Shown here in pieces: positions 23,811-35,527 of a DNA stretch of 64,000 nucleotides. Below the pieces are notes generated by a model, which saw only the letters and a program-made list of their open reading frames with translations, did no database searches and was not told the origin of the DNA. The translations under genes and the position numbers were made by a program. The number at the start of each line of letters is the position of its first letter. The first letter of the stretch is position 1. Origin of the DNA: Paraphaeosphaeria minitans (Eukaryota > Ascomycota > Dothideomycetes > Pleosporales > Didymosphaeriaceae); NCBI GenBank assembly GCA_015832175.1, contig WJXW01000009.1, positions 1,798,001 through 1,862,000 on the forward strand. The letters run 5' to 3'.

Positions 23811-24901
23811 ATGGCCAGCATCTTCCGCCGCATCTACGACTGGCTTCTGCGCCTGTTCTGGTGTGTATTGCCCTCCATCACCTCCCGTCCTCCACTGCTG
23901 GCGCGCTAGGCATGCGCCCATCTGCTCCCTCCCATGATCACATTTCTATCGACGAAAAAGCAATATGCGCCTGACGACGCCCGAGTTCGATTGCTAACAG
24001 ACGTCGCTGTGCAGGGCCACCGAGATGGACATCACCATGATCGGGCTACAGAACGCAGGCAAGACATCGCTGCTGCGAGTTCTAGCGGTGAGTCTCTTCC
24101 CGTTTCGGTCATGCGCGTGCGACTAGGACGATGCTGCGGCGAGGACGAAATTGACTGACTGCCATCTAGGGCGGCGAGTTCACTGTCGAGTGCGTCGATG
24201 TCTGCTCATGTAGCGCAAGCCGCCGGCACTGTTTCGACAGTATCCGTTCTGGCTGCGTCGCGCAACCATGAGCTCCCTCTTCGCTGGTCCCTGCGCTGAT
24301 AATCGGCCATAGCTCCATCCCGACCGTAGGCTTCAACATGAAGCGCGTCCAGAAAGGCCATGTAACCCTGAAGTGGTAAGTGTATTTCGATTTCGTCCTG
24401 GTCACGCACGTCCGTCTCTTGCAGCGCCAAGCTCGTGCGAGCCATCCTTCTGGGATGCAGGATAAAGTACCCTGTTGCGCGAATATCTGCTGACCACCAT
24501 CGTCATTCCAGTTGGGATCTCGGAGGTCAGCCTCGGTTCCGTTCCATGTGGGAGAGGTATTGTCGCGGCGTGAACGCGATGGTGTAGGTCCCTTCACTCG
24601 CCGAGGGTGCTTCGCTCATCGCCTCAGGTTCATCGTCGACTCGGCTGACAGAGATGCTCTACCGGTAGCACGTGAAGAGTTGAAGCTCTTGCTGGAGAAG
24701 CCCGCGTTGGAGGGCATTCCCCTGCTGGTCCTCGGCAACAAGTCGGACCTTGCTAACAAGCTTTCCGTAGACGAGCTCATCGACGCTTTGAACTTGAAGG
24801 CCGTGTCACACCGCGAGGTGAGCTGCTACGGCATCAGCGCGAAGGAAGAGACCAACCTCGACGCTGTCCTGCAGTGGTTGATCGCTCGCGCAAGCCGATA
24901 G
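23811..24901 (+). CDS. ARL8: ARF-like small GTPase ARL8
   Basis: ARL8 is an Arf-family GTPase that marks lysosomal/vacuolar membranes and links them to motors and tethers. Six exons (23811-23860, 24015-24087, 24170-24189, 24313-24375, 24512-24583, 24628-24901) sum to 552 bases and 183 residues, close to the 186 of animal ARL8. Exon 3 is only 20 bases. The N-terminal helix ([17 protein letters not shown]) is amphipathic, as in ARL8, and lacks the myristoylation glycine of Arf. The G boxes are GLQNAGKTS (P-loop), SIPTVGFNM (switch I), [17 protein letters not shown] (switch II), NKSD and a C-terminal ISAKEE. ARL8 identity is supported by [15 protein letters not shown] and LQWLIARAS. All junctions keep phase, so the model is well supported. 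Confidence 0.93.
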
Positions 24902-26849
24902 ATGGTGTTGGAAGGTTGTTCGGACTGGAAGGCGAGGTGCACATGGTCTCGCGACCACGTGCCGACTCGACGCGGCGTTGGATTTTGGACGGATTGGTGG
25001 CTTCATGATTCCTGGTGGGCCGACATTGTTGTGCGAATGCGGCCGTCAGCTTTATACGACATACTTAATGACGCTTACGACGTGACGGAAAGAAAGACGG
25101 GCAGTTTAGTCTGCAGGCTAGCGATGGCCATCTCGTTCTCCGGTTGGCACGTTTCCGTGTTTGCTCGCACTCTCACTCGATGATCGGTAGCGGGGACAAC
25201 TTGTGGGGCATGTTTCTAGTTTCAAGCGGGCGTGGATAGGATTACGACTATAGGCATATCGTGTATCGTCTGTGTTCTTTGAGCGGTATCGTGTCGTTGG
25301 GAGCAGCAAAAGCGTTGGATGGGGACGGTTTGGCGACGTGATTTCTAGGTTCGGTGTCGACCGTGGCAAACGCATGTTCTGGCACCTTTGGCACCTTTGG
25401 CACATTGTCGGTAACATAAATGGTAACCTCTCGTATGGATTGGACGCTCGTGGCTTGCAGTGAGGCGTGCGCTGTGACGTGCTGTTGCTGAGTGGTTACG
25501 GTCATTCTTTGCAAACGTGGGCCGGCCAACGGAGATGCGGCAATGGGTGTCCTAGGATGCAACAGCGGTGGTTCTTCGCGTCCTCGACATCCGAGTTTGT
25601 TGCTGCAGCCCGCGCTCAATCGCCGGAGGGTGGATCACAAGCCATTGCAGTTGGTGTCGCGCGTCCGCCGTCCAGGGGGGTCACACGGCTGCCCCAGCAA
25701 GCAAACGCACAATCGCCTGCACGCACTCGCGCGCACATTCGCCGAGGCCGAGGGAAGCGAGCGAAGAAGAAGAGGAAGAGCACGAGGAAGAGGAAGAGGA
25801 AGAGGAAGAAGAAGAAGAGGCCGAAGAGGCCGACAAGGAGCCAACAGCGCGCCGGGACAGCTGGCAGCTCGCACGCAGTTCTTCCAGAAATTCCCTACGA
25901 ACAATTGCCAGCGTTGATGTGTTGGCATTGCATTAGTGGGGACCAGGGATGGCCGTCCTCGACCCCCGCCCACCGGCCAATGACACGGCCCAGACACGCT
26001 CTGCTTCCAGGCGACGCTAGCAGGTAGGAGCGCATGCGAAGGCCGATTGTCATGCTGAAGTTGGAAGCACGGGACTTTGTTGTTCGCGGGGCGTGTGGCA
26101 GTGGTGTCTGGATACCTAGAGGGGCCTGTGGCGTCGACGAGGGTCTGCGGTAAGGCTGAAGGCTGCTGTCATCCGCGTTCGCGCCAGATCACGTGGAGCA
26201 TTGTGGCATGCTTACGCAGCTCTTGCGAAGGTGCTTCTGGTATTTGGAAGGCTCGATTCCAAAGCATTCCATGTGTGAGGCCAATCAGCCGTTGTTTCAA
26301 ACGCTTGCGCACGACAATTCCATATCAACATCCCGTCGTGAGCACTACGAATCCAAGAAAGGGCAACTATCTGATAACCCGTAAAGCCAGCGTCGTAAGA
26401 AGCTTGCCGCAGCCGAGGTCACGCTCTCACGACGCCTCACGGACACATCTCCGCCCGAGCTGTTCGCAAAAGACGCCGCTCGATCCGGCATCGAGTTGGC
26501 AGACACGCCAACGCGGCTTGGCGTTTGCTCAGCCACAGCGATCCCTCCCGTCGCGACCATATCAACTCCGTCATACCCAGTGGTTTCCGCCTTTGTCCAC
26601 CTTTCCTCCCACCGCTAACGTCACATTTGCACCTACTTAGCACCTTTAAGCGTCCGCGTAGCCAAGATGCCGATGCTGCTTCCAAGATACTATACTGAGT
26701 GCGTATACCCTGCGCCTCCATGCGCCTTTCTTCGCCATCCACAGCCCTGCTCAGTCACGTCACCATTTGTTATATTATTGCGACGCCCCAACCGAGCGCA
26801 TTTACTCCAACACTACATCGCTTCCCGTCCACAACAAATCTAACACAAC
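24902..26849. other. Intergenic region with a GAG/GAA-rich tract, no gene recognised
   Basis: About 1.95 kb separates ARL8 and the RCR-like gene. It contains a triplet of the repeat TTGGCACCT (25377-25405) and a purine tract of GAG/GAA triplets at about 25765-25825. The tract creates artificial Glu- or Arg-rich reading frames of 100-190 codons. I see no domain, no plausible splice structure and no start context that would make these a gene. Confidence 0.5.
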
Positions 26850-27446
26850 ATGGCTAGATGTCGCGATCAATATGGTCGATACTACAACTGTTCGAGCCGG
26901 TGGAATGATTGGGTCCGTTGGGTCGTCCTCGCCGTCGTCGTCATCGGCTTCTTCCTCCTCTTTGTCATGTGCAGGTGTGTATACCCTTCTTGCGACATCC
27001 CAGAGTCGGGCGCTGTACCGTAGTCTGCGACATTGCACTGCATTCACAGTGACCTGGCTTTGGTCGTGACAAGCCTTCAAACATGACAACTAACCCCCTC
27101 CAGCTGCTTAACCGCCCGTCGCCGTCGCAAGGCCGGTCGACAACCCTTCTACGGCACCGGCTGGGCCTCGCGCCCCGGCGGCAACGCACAGCCCTATTAC
27201 AATAACAACAACTACTCGCAGCCCCCGCCACAATATACCCCGCAACCTCAGCAAGGCAGCCACTACGGCACCGGCGTGAACCAAGGCTACTACGGCAACA
27301 ATGGTCAACAGCCCTACCCATACGGCCAGGCAAACGGCGTCGAGTTGCAGCAGCCGCAGCAGTCGCATCTCGCTAGGGGCGGAGAGGACGTGTACTCACC
27401 GCCTCCGGGCCCCCCACCGACCAAGGGTGATGGTATCATCAGGTAG
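26850..27446 (+). CDS. RCR-type membrane protein (Congo red resistance / chitin synthesis regulator)
   Basis: This small single-pass membrane protein belongs to the fungal RCR family, whose yeast members affect cell-wall chitin and endosome-to-vacuole traffic of plasma-membrane proteins. Exons 26850-26974 and 27104-27446 give 155 residues. The short N-terminus (MARCRDQYGRYYNCSSRW) precedes one hydrophobic segment at about residues 24-42 (WVVLAVVVIGFFLLFVMC). A basic stop-transfer cluster follows (ARRRRKAGRQP), with the family sequence PFYGTGW. The rest is Gln/Asn/Tyr/Pro-rich and cytosolic, with PPPQY and PPPGPPP stretches that could bind WW domains. The CRDQ-GR-YNCSS-WNDW entry pattern is typical of filamentous-fungal RCR proteins. 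Topology and function are inferred from the family. Confidence 0.8.
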
Positions 27447-27891
27447 TTGAGCCTCCCGGTACGAGAAGGAAATGAGCATTGTCGCCGATACGGGAATTCG
27501 GTTTCTTTGAGCAATGGAGTTGGATGGGTTATGGGAATTTGGCCTTGGGATTACCTGGAACGAACAAACACAGATCCTACGATGGCATTAGGCTTCCATG
27601 ATGATTTTAGGATGCGCAGTACGATACCTCGATGATTATTCACTACTGTATAATGCTACTTTTTTTTTCTCATCTTCATATGCGTTGTTATTTGTGCCGT
27701 GTTCGTGGCACTGTTCGTTTATGAGGGGCATGCGTTGCTGGTGTGGAATGCCTGAAAGTGCAGGGTGAGTCTAGCGCATTAACTCAACCCGAGTTTCCCC
27801 CATGAGCTGTTCGAACCAAAATCGTCTTTTTGCAGAAGAAAAACCTACATCCGAAGCAGCGACTGTCCGTCGCAGTGTTGCAGTCCACCAT
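27447..27891. other. Convergent 3' regions of the RCR-like and NLR-like genes
   Basis: This 445-base gap between convergent genes contains a poly-T run at about 27660-27670 that may belong to a 3' end. No gene is seen. Confidence 0.5.
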
Positions 27892-30800
27892 CTATCCGCC
27901 ATAAACGCCAGTCCTTGGACCCCCCGTTTCAAAGAAATTCACGTGCTCCCCGTCGTCAAGCCCATTCTTGATGACAATGACCCTGTTGTGGTGCACCAAG
28001 ATGATATCCTGGCTGCGGCGCACCTTGGCCAGCAGCGAAGAGTTTCCAGTGCGCCAGACCGAGGGGATGAAGAAATGCTTCTGGAAGGTGTCGAGGATCC
28101 TACGGCCTCCCCCGCTTATCTCAACAGAACAGACCCAGCCCGTCTTTGAGAGGAACACGAGATGCCACCAGTTGAACTTCTTCACCGTGCCGAAGATGCT
28201 CTCTACGTCTGGAATGTTCGCAACGTTTCTGGTGGAGGACCGCCGCGCCGTGGGCATGCTGTTTGCTGATGCAAAGCTGGTCATGCGCGGGGGGGTCGCT
28301 GGGTTGTTCAAGGAGAAAGGGTTTGTCAGTAGTGGAGGGTCGTATGAAGGTGAGTCTGCAGAGCTTGACTGGTACGCGTTCCACTGGGACGACATGCTAG
28401 GCGACATGCTAGGTGAAATACTAGGCGGCATACTGGGCGACATACCGGGCGACAACATGGGACTTGATGAAATCCCAGTAGGATCTGTAGTGCCTAGGGA
28501 CGATATGTCGAAGAGGTGGATCTTAGTAGTAGTGGCATTACGTGATGCCATTGTATGCACCGCTCGCTGCGTGGCCTGCAGCTTTTGCACGAAGACCAGG
28601 TCGTCGCCCTCGCTGGAGATAGAAATGGCGTCCAGGTCCGTCGACTCGTTCGAAGCACGTCGTTCGATCTGTACCGGGGGTAGAGCATCCTCAGAGCCTG
28701 CGATATGAGAGAGGTCGCTCCAGTTGAAGAGCTTCAGGACTTTGTCTTCGAACAAGAGCAGCTGCGATGGCGTGGACGGGCGGATGAACCACTTCCATGC
28801 CATTCGCTGGCGGCCCGTCAATGTCGCAACACGCTTCTTCTCCGATATAGACCACACGGAATCCGACTCGGAAGAAGAGATGAGAACGAAAGATCCCTCT
28901 GGGTGGACGAGGATCTGATTTATCGCACGGCCCTGCTCCAACTTTGCTTCAAGGAGTAGTTCCGCGCCCCACTCCCTTCGCGATCCAGTTGTGATCTTCA
29001 TAACGCGGAAAGTCCCTGATGAATCGGCGCTGGCTGCCGTACGTGCTCTATACGTCCAGTCGATACTAGTTACGCTCGTGAAGCTGCCCTTGTGTTTATA
29101 GAGATTGCGCATAGTATTTTCCGGGTCGTCCAGGTTGCACGTGTCCACACGTCCGTTGTCTCGACCGCAAAAAGCGATTCCGCTCTGCTCGCAACAGTAC
29201 AAGGTCGTGATATCTGTGGACTGGTCACTGATGGAGTCTTGCACGTCGTCCAAGATCTGGTGCACCGAATCGCTGGGTTCGCTGGCGTGGGAATCCGAGT
29301 CCTGGCCCATGAGAATCAAAGGCTCCCACACATTCGCCTGCGTGCCTTTTGCATCTACAATACGCAGGCTATCGCTGGTGAAGGCTAGGTATGCGACCGG
29401 GTCGCCCTCCACTTGGATTCGGTGGAGAAATTGGAGAGTTTCGAAATCAAAGATTTTGATACCGCCCACTCCATCGCTACCAGCCACGGTCTTCCCGTTT
29501 GGAGCGATAGCCATCTTATCCAGACCTGCCGATGTCCATGCAATCGGTTTGCACGTGATGCTGTCGAAAGTTACCAGAACCTCATCCCAGTATGACACAA
29601 GAAGTCGCGGATTGGTCGAGCTCGGAGTGAAGAGTAATGAGATCACGATATGGCTTGCCTGTCCGTGCTTGTTGGTTGATGGCCGGATACAAGCTCCGAT
29701 TCGGCGTTTGCTTTCCAACGACCAAAGCTGAACAGGTCTACTGCGATAAACAGTTGCAGCGATCTGCTGTTCAATGGATACTTTGGCGGCACTCGGAGCA
29801 GGAGCGAAGTCGGAACTGACTTGTGTGTCTGACCAAGATGAATCGTATATCTGCGAGCCGTCCGGTATCTGGTACGCTGAAACATGTTCGTTTCTCGATG
29901 CGATGATGACCTGAGTTTCATTCTCGTCGAACGTGAGGGCAAGCGTCTGCGACTCGGTATTGACGTGAAAAATCTCATCACCCGTCGCGGCATTCCAAAG
30001 CCTTAGGTGGCGCAACCCAGCCGAAGCAACATACTTCGCTGTGGAACCAAACTCCAAGACCGACACGGACTCTTCATGCTCGACACTGAAGAGTTCTTCG
30101 CATGTGGAAGTACGATAGACTTTCATCGTACCATTGGACAGACCCACCGCAAATCGCTCGTCTCTGGCTGCGACTACCGTGGCGTACGTTTCGTGGTAAG
30201 AGATGGAGCAAATGCGATCGCCCCAGGTCGAATCCGATACTCCCACCAACTTTATCCCATCCTCCGCGTATCCAAAATTCCGATACACAGCTGAGCTTCT
30301 GGGGCAGAATGGCGGTACAAGACTGTGAATCGCGGTAGGGTAGCTGAGCAGATTGACCCCAAACTGGGTCACGATGCGAGGCAGATCGACCACCCAGGCT
30401 GGTAGATCACTTTTGAGGAGAGGGACATATTTCATCCTGCGTCCGAGATAACTGCTCAAGTGCCTCGAAGTTCGGTTGAGACAATAAAGGTCCTTGAGCT
30501 GCGCCACATACTCTATCCAGGTCAGCACATTGGTGCTGAAGAATTTGACGAGCGCTTCGAAGAGATCATCGGACTGTGAAGATGCACGAAGCACATGCTC
30601 ACTGAATCGTAAGCAAGCGTAGTCGGTCATCGCTGTCTTATTGTGCATGTTTGTCGCGGAACTGCGACGTCGTTTGGAATACCTCAGTTCCTCGCTCGAG
30701 AGGTGCTTCAGGCAAGCTATGGCTATGATGCGATGACCATCCGTGGAGTCGATGCGAAATTCAGAATCCAGGTCTGGGCTCGTGAGGAACTTGCGAGCTG

Positions 30801-33003
30801 TTCCATGCACAAGTTGTATGCGTGATTGCTTGTCAATGTCGAGGAACTGGCCGCATAGGTACTGGAGACTGGTTCTCAGATCGCGTGCTAACGTAGTACC
30901 CAAGGTCAGCTTGATCGCATCCTTCATCTCTTCTACCGTGAGTGGATTCACAGAGCAGATAGCCCACATGATCATGTGCTTCGCCGCGCTCTTTGATCTG
31001 GACAACTCCATCTTCTTGATGTTGTGCTGATACAACTCAGTCATTTTTTGAGGAATTTCGCTCAAAACTTCGTGTACCTCCTCCACAGTAACGACTTCTC
31101 GAAGTTGCTTGATGACCAAGACAGTCCATAAAAAGCTTCCCCCGGACATATCGACTATTCGTTCGACAAGTTGCTTTCGCTCTTGATCATCGTTAACCGG
31201 TAGGTTTGCTGACCAGGTCTTTACATACAGTCGAATGTCAGGTAATGAATCATCGGCCGTGATAACTTCCGTGATCGTCGGCAGCTGCGAAAAATGATCC
31301 TCGAAGACATTGCTCGGTTGGCTAGTGACAAATACTTTCAAGGGTATGTTGGTGTCAATTTTCGACAAGAACAAGAAGTACTCGTCCATCGGTCCTCTAT
31401 CGGCGGCTTCATCTAACGCATCGATGACCCAGTAGTGACTGGTCGATGACATGATTAGTTTGAGTAACATTAAAGATAGGGTATGACTTACGGTTGATTC
31501 AGGTCGACATGAAATACGCAGCTCGTGAAAACGTTATGCCATATCGACCTGTGATTGCGGATGTCGATTGGTTGTTTGTGTTGTGCAATCTGGAACAGTG
31601 CGCTACAGATAGTCGGGTTCTCTCTCGCCATCTGATAAGCCATTGAGCGCAGAAAAATGCTCAGGGTTGGTACTGTCTTCTCGCCAGACTTGAAGAAATA
31701 AAAGCACACAGGAGATTCTTTGAGATGCTCAGCCACATAACTTGCCATCGTCGATTTCCCAGAAGCCGATGCTCCCTTAAGCCAGAAATAACGGGGAGCG
31801 TGGGCTGTCTGCCACTTGCGATAAGAAGGCTTATTTGTAAGCCACGAACATGAGCCGTGAAGCCTTGTGTCGTTCAATGAGGCCAGGGTATCGTCATGTG
31901 AGTTATCAACGGAGAGATATGTACCGATCATCTCGAGTTGTTTATTGCGAGTGGGTAGTTGCAGTGGGGGGGAAAGCCTACTCGGTTGTTGGGGTTCTTT
32001 CGGCTCCGAGGCGAATACCTGGGACTCTTGAGATTCCTGGCGTACTTGTTGGATGGTTGATGCAAGTCGGTTTCTAAGTGATCGGTAGTTGGAGTCTTGT
32101 ACACTTTCAAATTTAGCCAAATCTCTGTGATTGGCGTTCATAAGCTGGATGCGTTCTTCTGCGTAGCCTAACTTCCCTGTCAGTCTAAACAGAAAGATAC
32201 TGAGTGCGGGATAGAATACCCAAAGTGGCCGACTCTATATCCACAATCATACCGACAGGACTGGTAGGCAATGACTCGTAGAACGTGTGCAAGTGTATCC
32301 CTGAATAGTGGATCCGAAACTCGTCATTTAGAACGCGTATGATCTCTGACTTCGTTTCGAGCCCAGAGACATAGGGTCGACGCCCGCTTCCTGAGACGCG
32401 TAGAAGGTTGCTTAGAGTCCCCGCAAGATTGGATCCTCGATGTGGAGTGCCTAGGAAGTAGAAAGAATGTAGTCTACTTCCGATATCTTGAAAGCTGGGA
32501 TTCGTCTTGGCCAAAATACACGCTTTCTTGATCACCAGGCCGCCCATACTATGTCCGACGAGAACGATCCGTGTGTTCTGGGCATGGATTTTTGGATCGC
32601 TCCGCAATTCTTCCACCAGGGATTGTCCAAAGGCGTGGACGTCAACGGGGCTCTTCAACCATGTGGCCCAATTGGCGTTATAACCAAAGCTGTGAATCCG
32701 CACTCCTTCAAACCCTGGGTCTTCCGGAAGCCACTCTTTGGGCCAGAAGTAATCGGGATTTCGTTTCAGGCACCATGTCGTGCTAGACCCGCCTCCAAGT
32801 CCATGTACAAAAATCAGATCAGCAATGACTGCCGTGGGCTCATCTGGTTCGTAGACAGTGTTCAGACCAAAATTATTTCTAGACTTAGTAGAATCGGAAG
32901 TACTTTTACGGCTCATGCGTGAGATGGACGTGAGTCTTCGGCTTATAGAGGAGCCGAATGATTTCGAACCCAGTGATTTCGCACTGGAATCGCTTCTATC
33001 CAT
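27892..33003 (-). CDS. NLR-like receptor: alpha/beta-hydrolase, NACHT and WD40 domains
   Basis: The model 33003-32220, 32167-31492 and 31438-27892 gives 1668 residues. Residues 55-255 form an alpha/beta hydrolase of the SesB-like type: oxyanion-region HGLGG at 67-71, nucleophile elbow GHSMGG with Ser152, and FLGTPHRGS near 183-191. A linker reading YAEERIQLMNANHRDLAKF follows the first intron. The NACHT domain has Walker A GASASGKST (393-401) and Walker B VIDALDEA (491-498). After an all-helical region, WD40-like repeats fill about 885-1480, then comes a low-complexity Ser/Pro/Met tract. Fungal proteins of this build are regarded as NLR-like signal receptors tied to allorecognition and regulated cell death; ligand and role here are unknown. 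Introns are 52 and 53 bases, the second with an ACTAAT branch-like site. The frame is intact. Confidence 0.92.
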
Positions 33004-34089
33004 TATTTCACTCTGCGATCTGGGTTGGAAACGAATCAGACATCAGCCCATGGTAAAGATCATTGCACCTCACCTTGTATCGTCTCTATGTCGTTTATTG
33101 TATAGCGCTACCCATATACGTGGTAAATGGCATTGATGGTAACCACGCTAGCCATACAAAACGAACCTGGGGGCCACTGGGTGCGAACGTAACGTTTCCA
33201 CAGACCTTTTTCCAGCACTGCGCAACCTAAGCACGGGAATCGGCTGCAGATGCGAAATCAGCGCAAAGGATATGTGTTCCGCAGATATTGTATCACTGAA
33301 GAGCAAGAGGCTGCAAGATTGCGGATAAACTGCGTGTAGGCTGACAGTACAGTAGAAATCACGATTCAGATGGAACAAGGCGACGCAGAGCCTCAACAGA
33401 AACTCAGTCCGTATAGCCTGGGACGGCGACTTGACCCCGCTTTCCACTGACATATTTTAGGCAGGCGATAAATCACGAAGCCTTGGCGAAAACAATCAGT
33501 GAGTTGGGCACGTAATTAAGGCTGAACTGGGCATTCGAGGGCTGCGTGGGGAACTTCTGCAGTTCGCTCAACGAGTAGATGCATGTGTGACTCGAGCAAG
33601 CACCTGTTTTGTTTTGCTTGTGTCAGACAGACAGGGATATTCATCTTGTACCCATGATATCTACGCTCTATTGGTGGCTTTCATGACCGGAAATGAACAA
33701 GTTTACCGATGGTGTTCTCACAATTATGAGGCCGCCTTCCCGTGCATGGGTGTCCCACGCATATACGAGGCCTTTTTGACCGGTCTCCCCCACTTCGGTA
33801 CCGCGGCAAACTCATGGTGAATGGAGGCCCGACTATCTATCGGCGTCTTTTACGCGGCGCGCATGCAGCATTTCTGGACCCGTCGAATCGCCCAGAGCTT
33901 CACTTGGCCAGCCAATGATCGTTGCAGTAGATCATACACCAAGTGGACAGTTTCGTGGAGTTGCTGTCAGCTAGATACTCGACATAGGGCAGCCTTGTTC
34001 CAAACACACCATTATCACAAAGTGAAATTCAATCTTCTGGACCCTCAACACTTTTATCAAAATCTGTACTACCTTGTCGACTTACGGAT
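33004..34089. other. Intergenic, divergent upstream region of the NLR-like gene and fructosamine kinase 1
   Basis: About 1.1 kb without a recognised gene. Open frames of about 80-110 codons are present on both strands but show no domain or splice support. Confidence 0.5.
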
Positions 34090-35333
34090 ATGTCGGAGAC
34101 CACTACCACTCACTGGATACCGGCACCAGCCAAGCAGGAAACGCCTCAGGTGGTAGATGTTGACGAGGCTATTGTGGAGCGTAGGTAGTTCAGAGTACTC
34201 ACAGAAGACTACTATTATTCTGACTTGTAGTTCCTACCAGATTTGCCTCCAGGCTCCGAAGTAGTCAGCGCAAAGTCGCATGGGGCCAGCTTTTGGACAC
34301 GCACCGCTTGTATCAACATCAAGCTCGCCGACGGAACGCCGCAAAAATACTTCCTCAAGGTTTCCAGTGGAGAGTTAGGCATGAGCATGCTTAGGGGCGA
34401 ATACCACGGCGCCAAAACTGTCCACAAATATACCCCGGACGGTATTCCTCGACCGATAGCTTGGGGAACATACCAGTCAGATCCGAACACGCACTTCTAC
34501 CTGTGCGAGTTCGTTGACATGATCGAAGAGCTGCCCGACATTCGCAAGTTCTCTGCCTTGCTTGCCAAGCTCCACCACGACAGTATGGTCGATAAGGATG
34601 CTCCAAAGAAGTTTGGTTTCCACGTCATGACCCATGAAGGTAGCATGTACCAGGACATAAGCTGGAGTGACACCTGGGAACAGCTCTATTCGCGTCGCTT
34701 TCAGTCTTTCGTTGATCAGGAAGAGGTTTCGCAAGGCCGCGATGAAGATCTTCTGAAGCTAGTAGCTGAGTTCAAAGAGAAGGTGATACCGCGTCTCCTC
34801 CGACCACTGGGAACTCATGGCAGGACCATCAAACCTGTTGCGTTGCATGGTGACATCTGGATCGGAAACCTAGCCACCAACGCCTCTACCGGAGAGCCTT
34901 TGTACTTTGACCCCTCCGTGTTTTGGGGTCACAACGAGTGTATGATTCTCATAGACTTCATTTGAAGCCTTCACTGATGTTTTTCGTGTAGACGATCTTG
35001 GCAGCATGGCTACGCCCCGTTACCGACTGGGTCGACACTGGATGAAGGAGTACCATAGATTCTTCCCAATCTCTGCACCAGAAGAGGACTACGAGGATCG
35101 CAATCTCCTCTACGCCATGTAAGTCAAATTTGCTGGACCCCAAAGCTCCCGACCTGATGAGAAATAGAAGCGGACATTTCTGCGCATCGACTCTCTATCC
35201 CGACAACAATCATTTCCGCAAGATGTAAGACCTCGTCAACCCTAAGATTTCTTGATGCTAAAACCTATCTAGGGCAATTGCAGATATGACAAGAATGCTC
35301 GAGAAGTATCCCAATGGGTACCAAGGTGAATGA
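34090..35333 (+). CDS. Fructosamine/ketosamine-3-kinase family protein (copy 1)
   Basis: This protein-kinase-fold enzyme is of the fructosamine-3-kinase family. Characterised members phosphorylate the sugar of glycated amines so that the adduct falls apart. Exons 34090-34180, 34241-34939, 34992-35118, 35168-35224 and 35273-35333 total 1035 bases, or 344 residues. Key motifs are KSHGASFWTRT (N-lobe), the Lys of YFLKV near residue 70, the catalytic HGDIWIGN at 233-240, and the metal-binding FDPSVFWGHNEYDLG from 253. Late motifs are RFFPISAPEEDYEDRN and TLYPDNNHFR. All junctions keep frame. A related gene with the same final exon sizes (127 and 57 bases) lies 2.5 kb downstream across an MFS transporter. 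The substrate cannot be read from sequence; distant aminoglycoside-phosphotransferase-like activity is an alternative. Confidence 0.88.
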
Positions 35334-35527
35334 AATATGGGACATTGTAGTAACTACTTCTTTTGCCCTCGGCATACCCAGATATAGCTTGGAAGTCATG
35401 GCTTCCATCGCATATCCCAAAGGTGCAATGAAACACTACAGAACATGAACAAGGCAATCGTGGGAGGCAAAGTCGTTGCGCTTACAAGTGACCTCGTTCG
35501 GCAACAATATATTGTAGACTCGTAGAC

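Noticed and set aside
25467..26027. Long plus-strand frames rich in Arg/Lys or Glu
   Set aside because: They are products of the GAG/GAA tract; three overlapping frames are open at once and none has a domain.
31488..33003. Hydrolase and NACHT parts as separate genes from the WD40 part
   Set aside because: Two short introns (52 and 53 bases) with good splice sites join the three frames in phase, and the joined protein matches a known fungal architecture.
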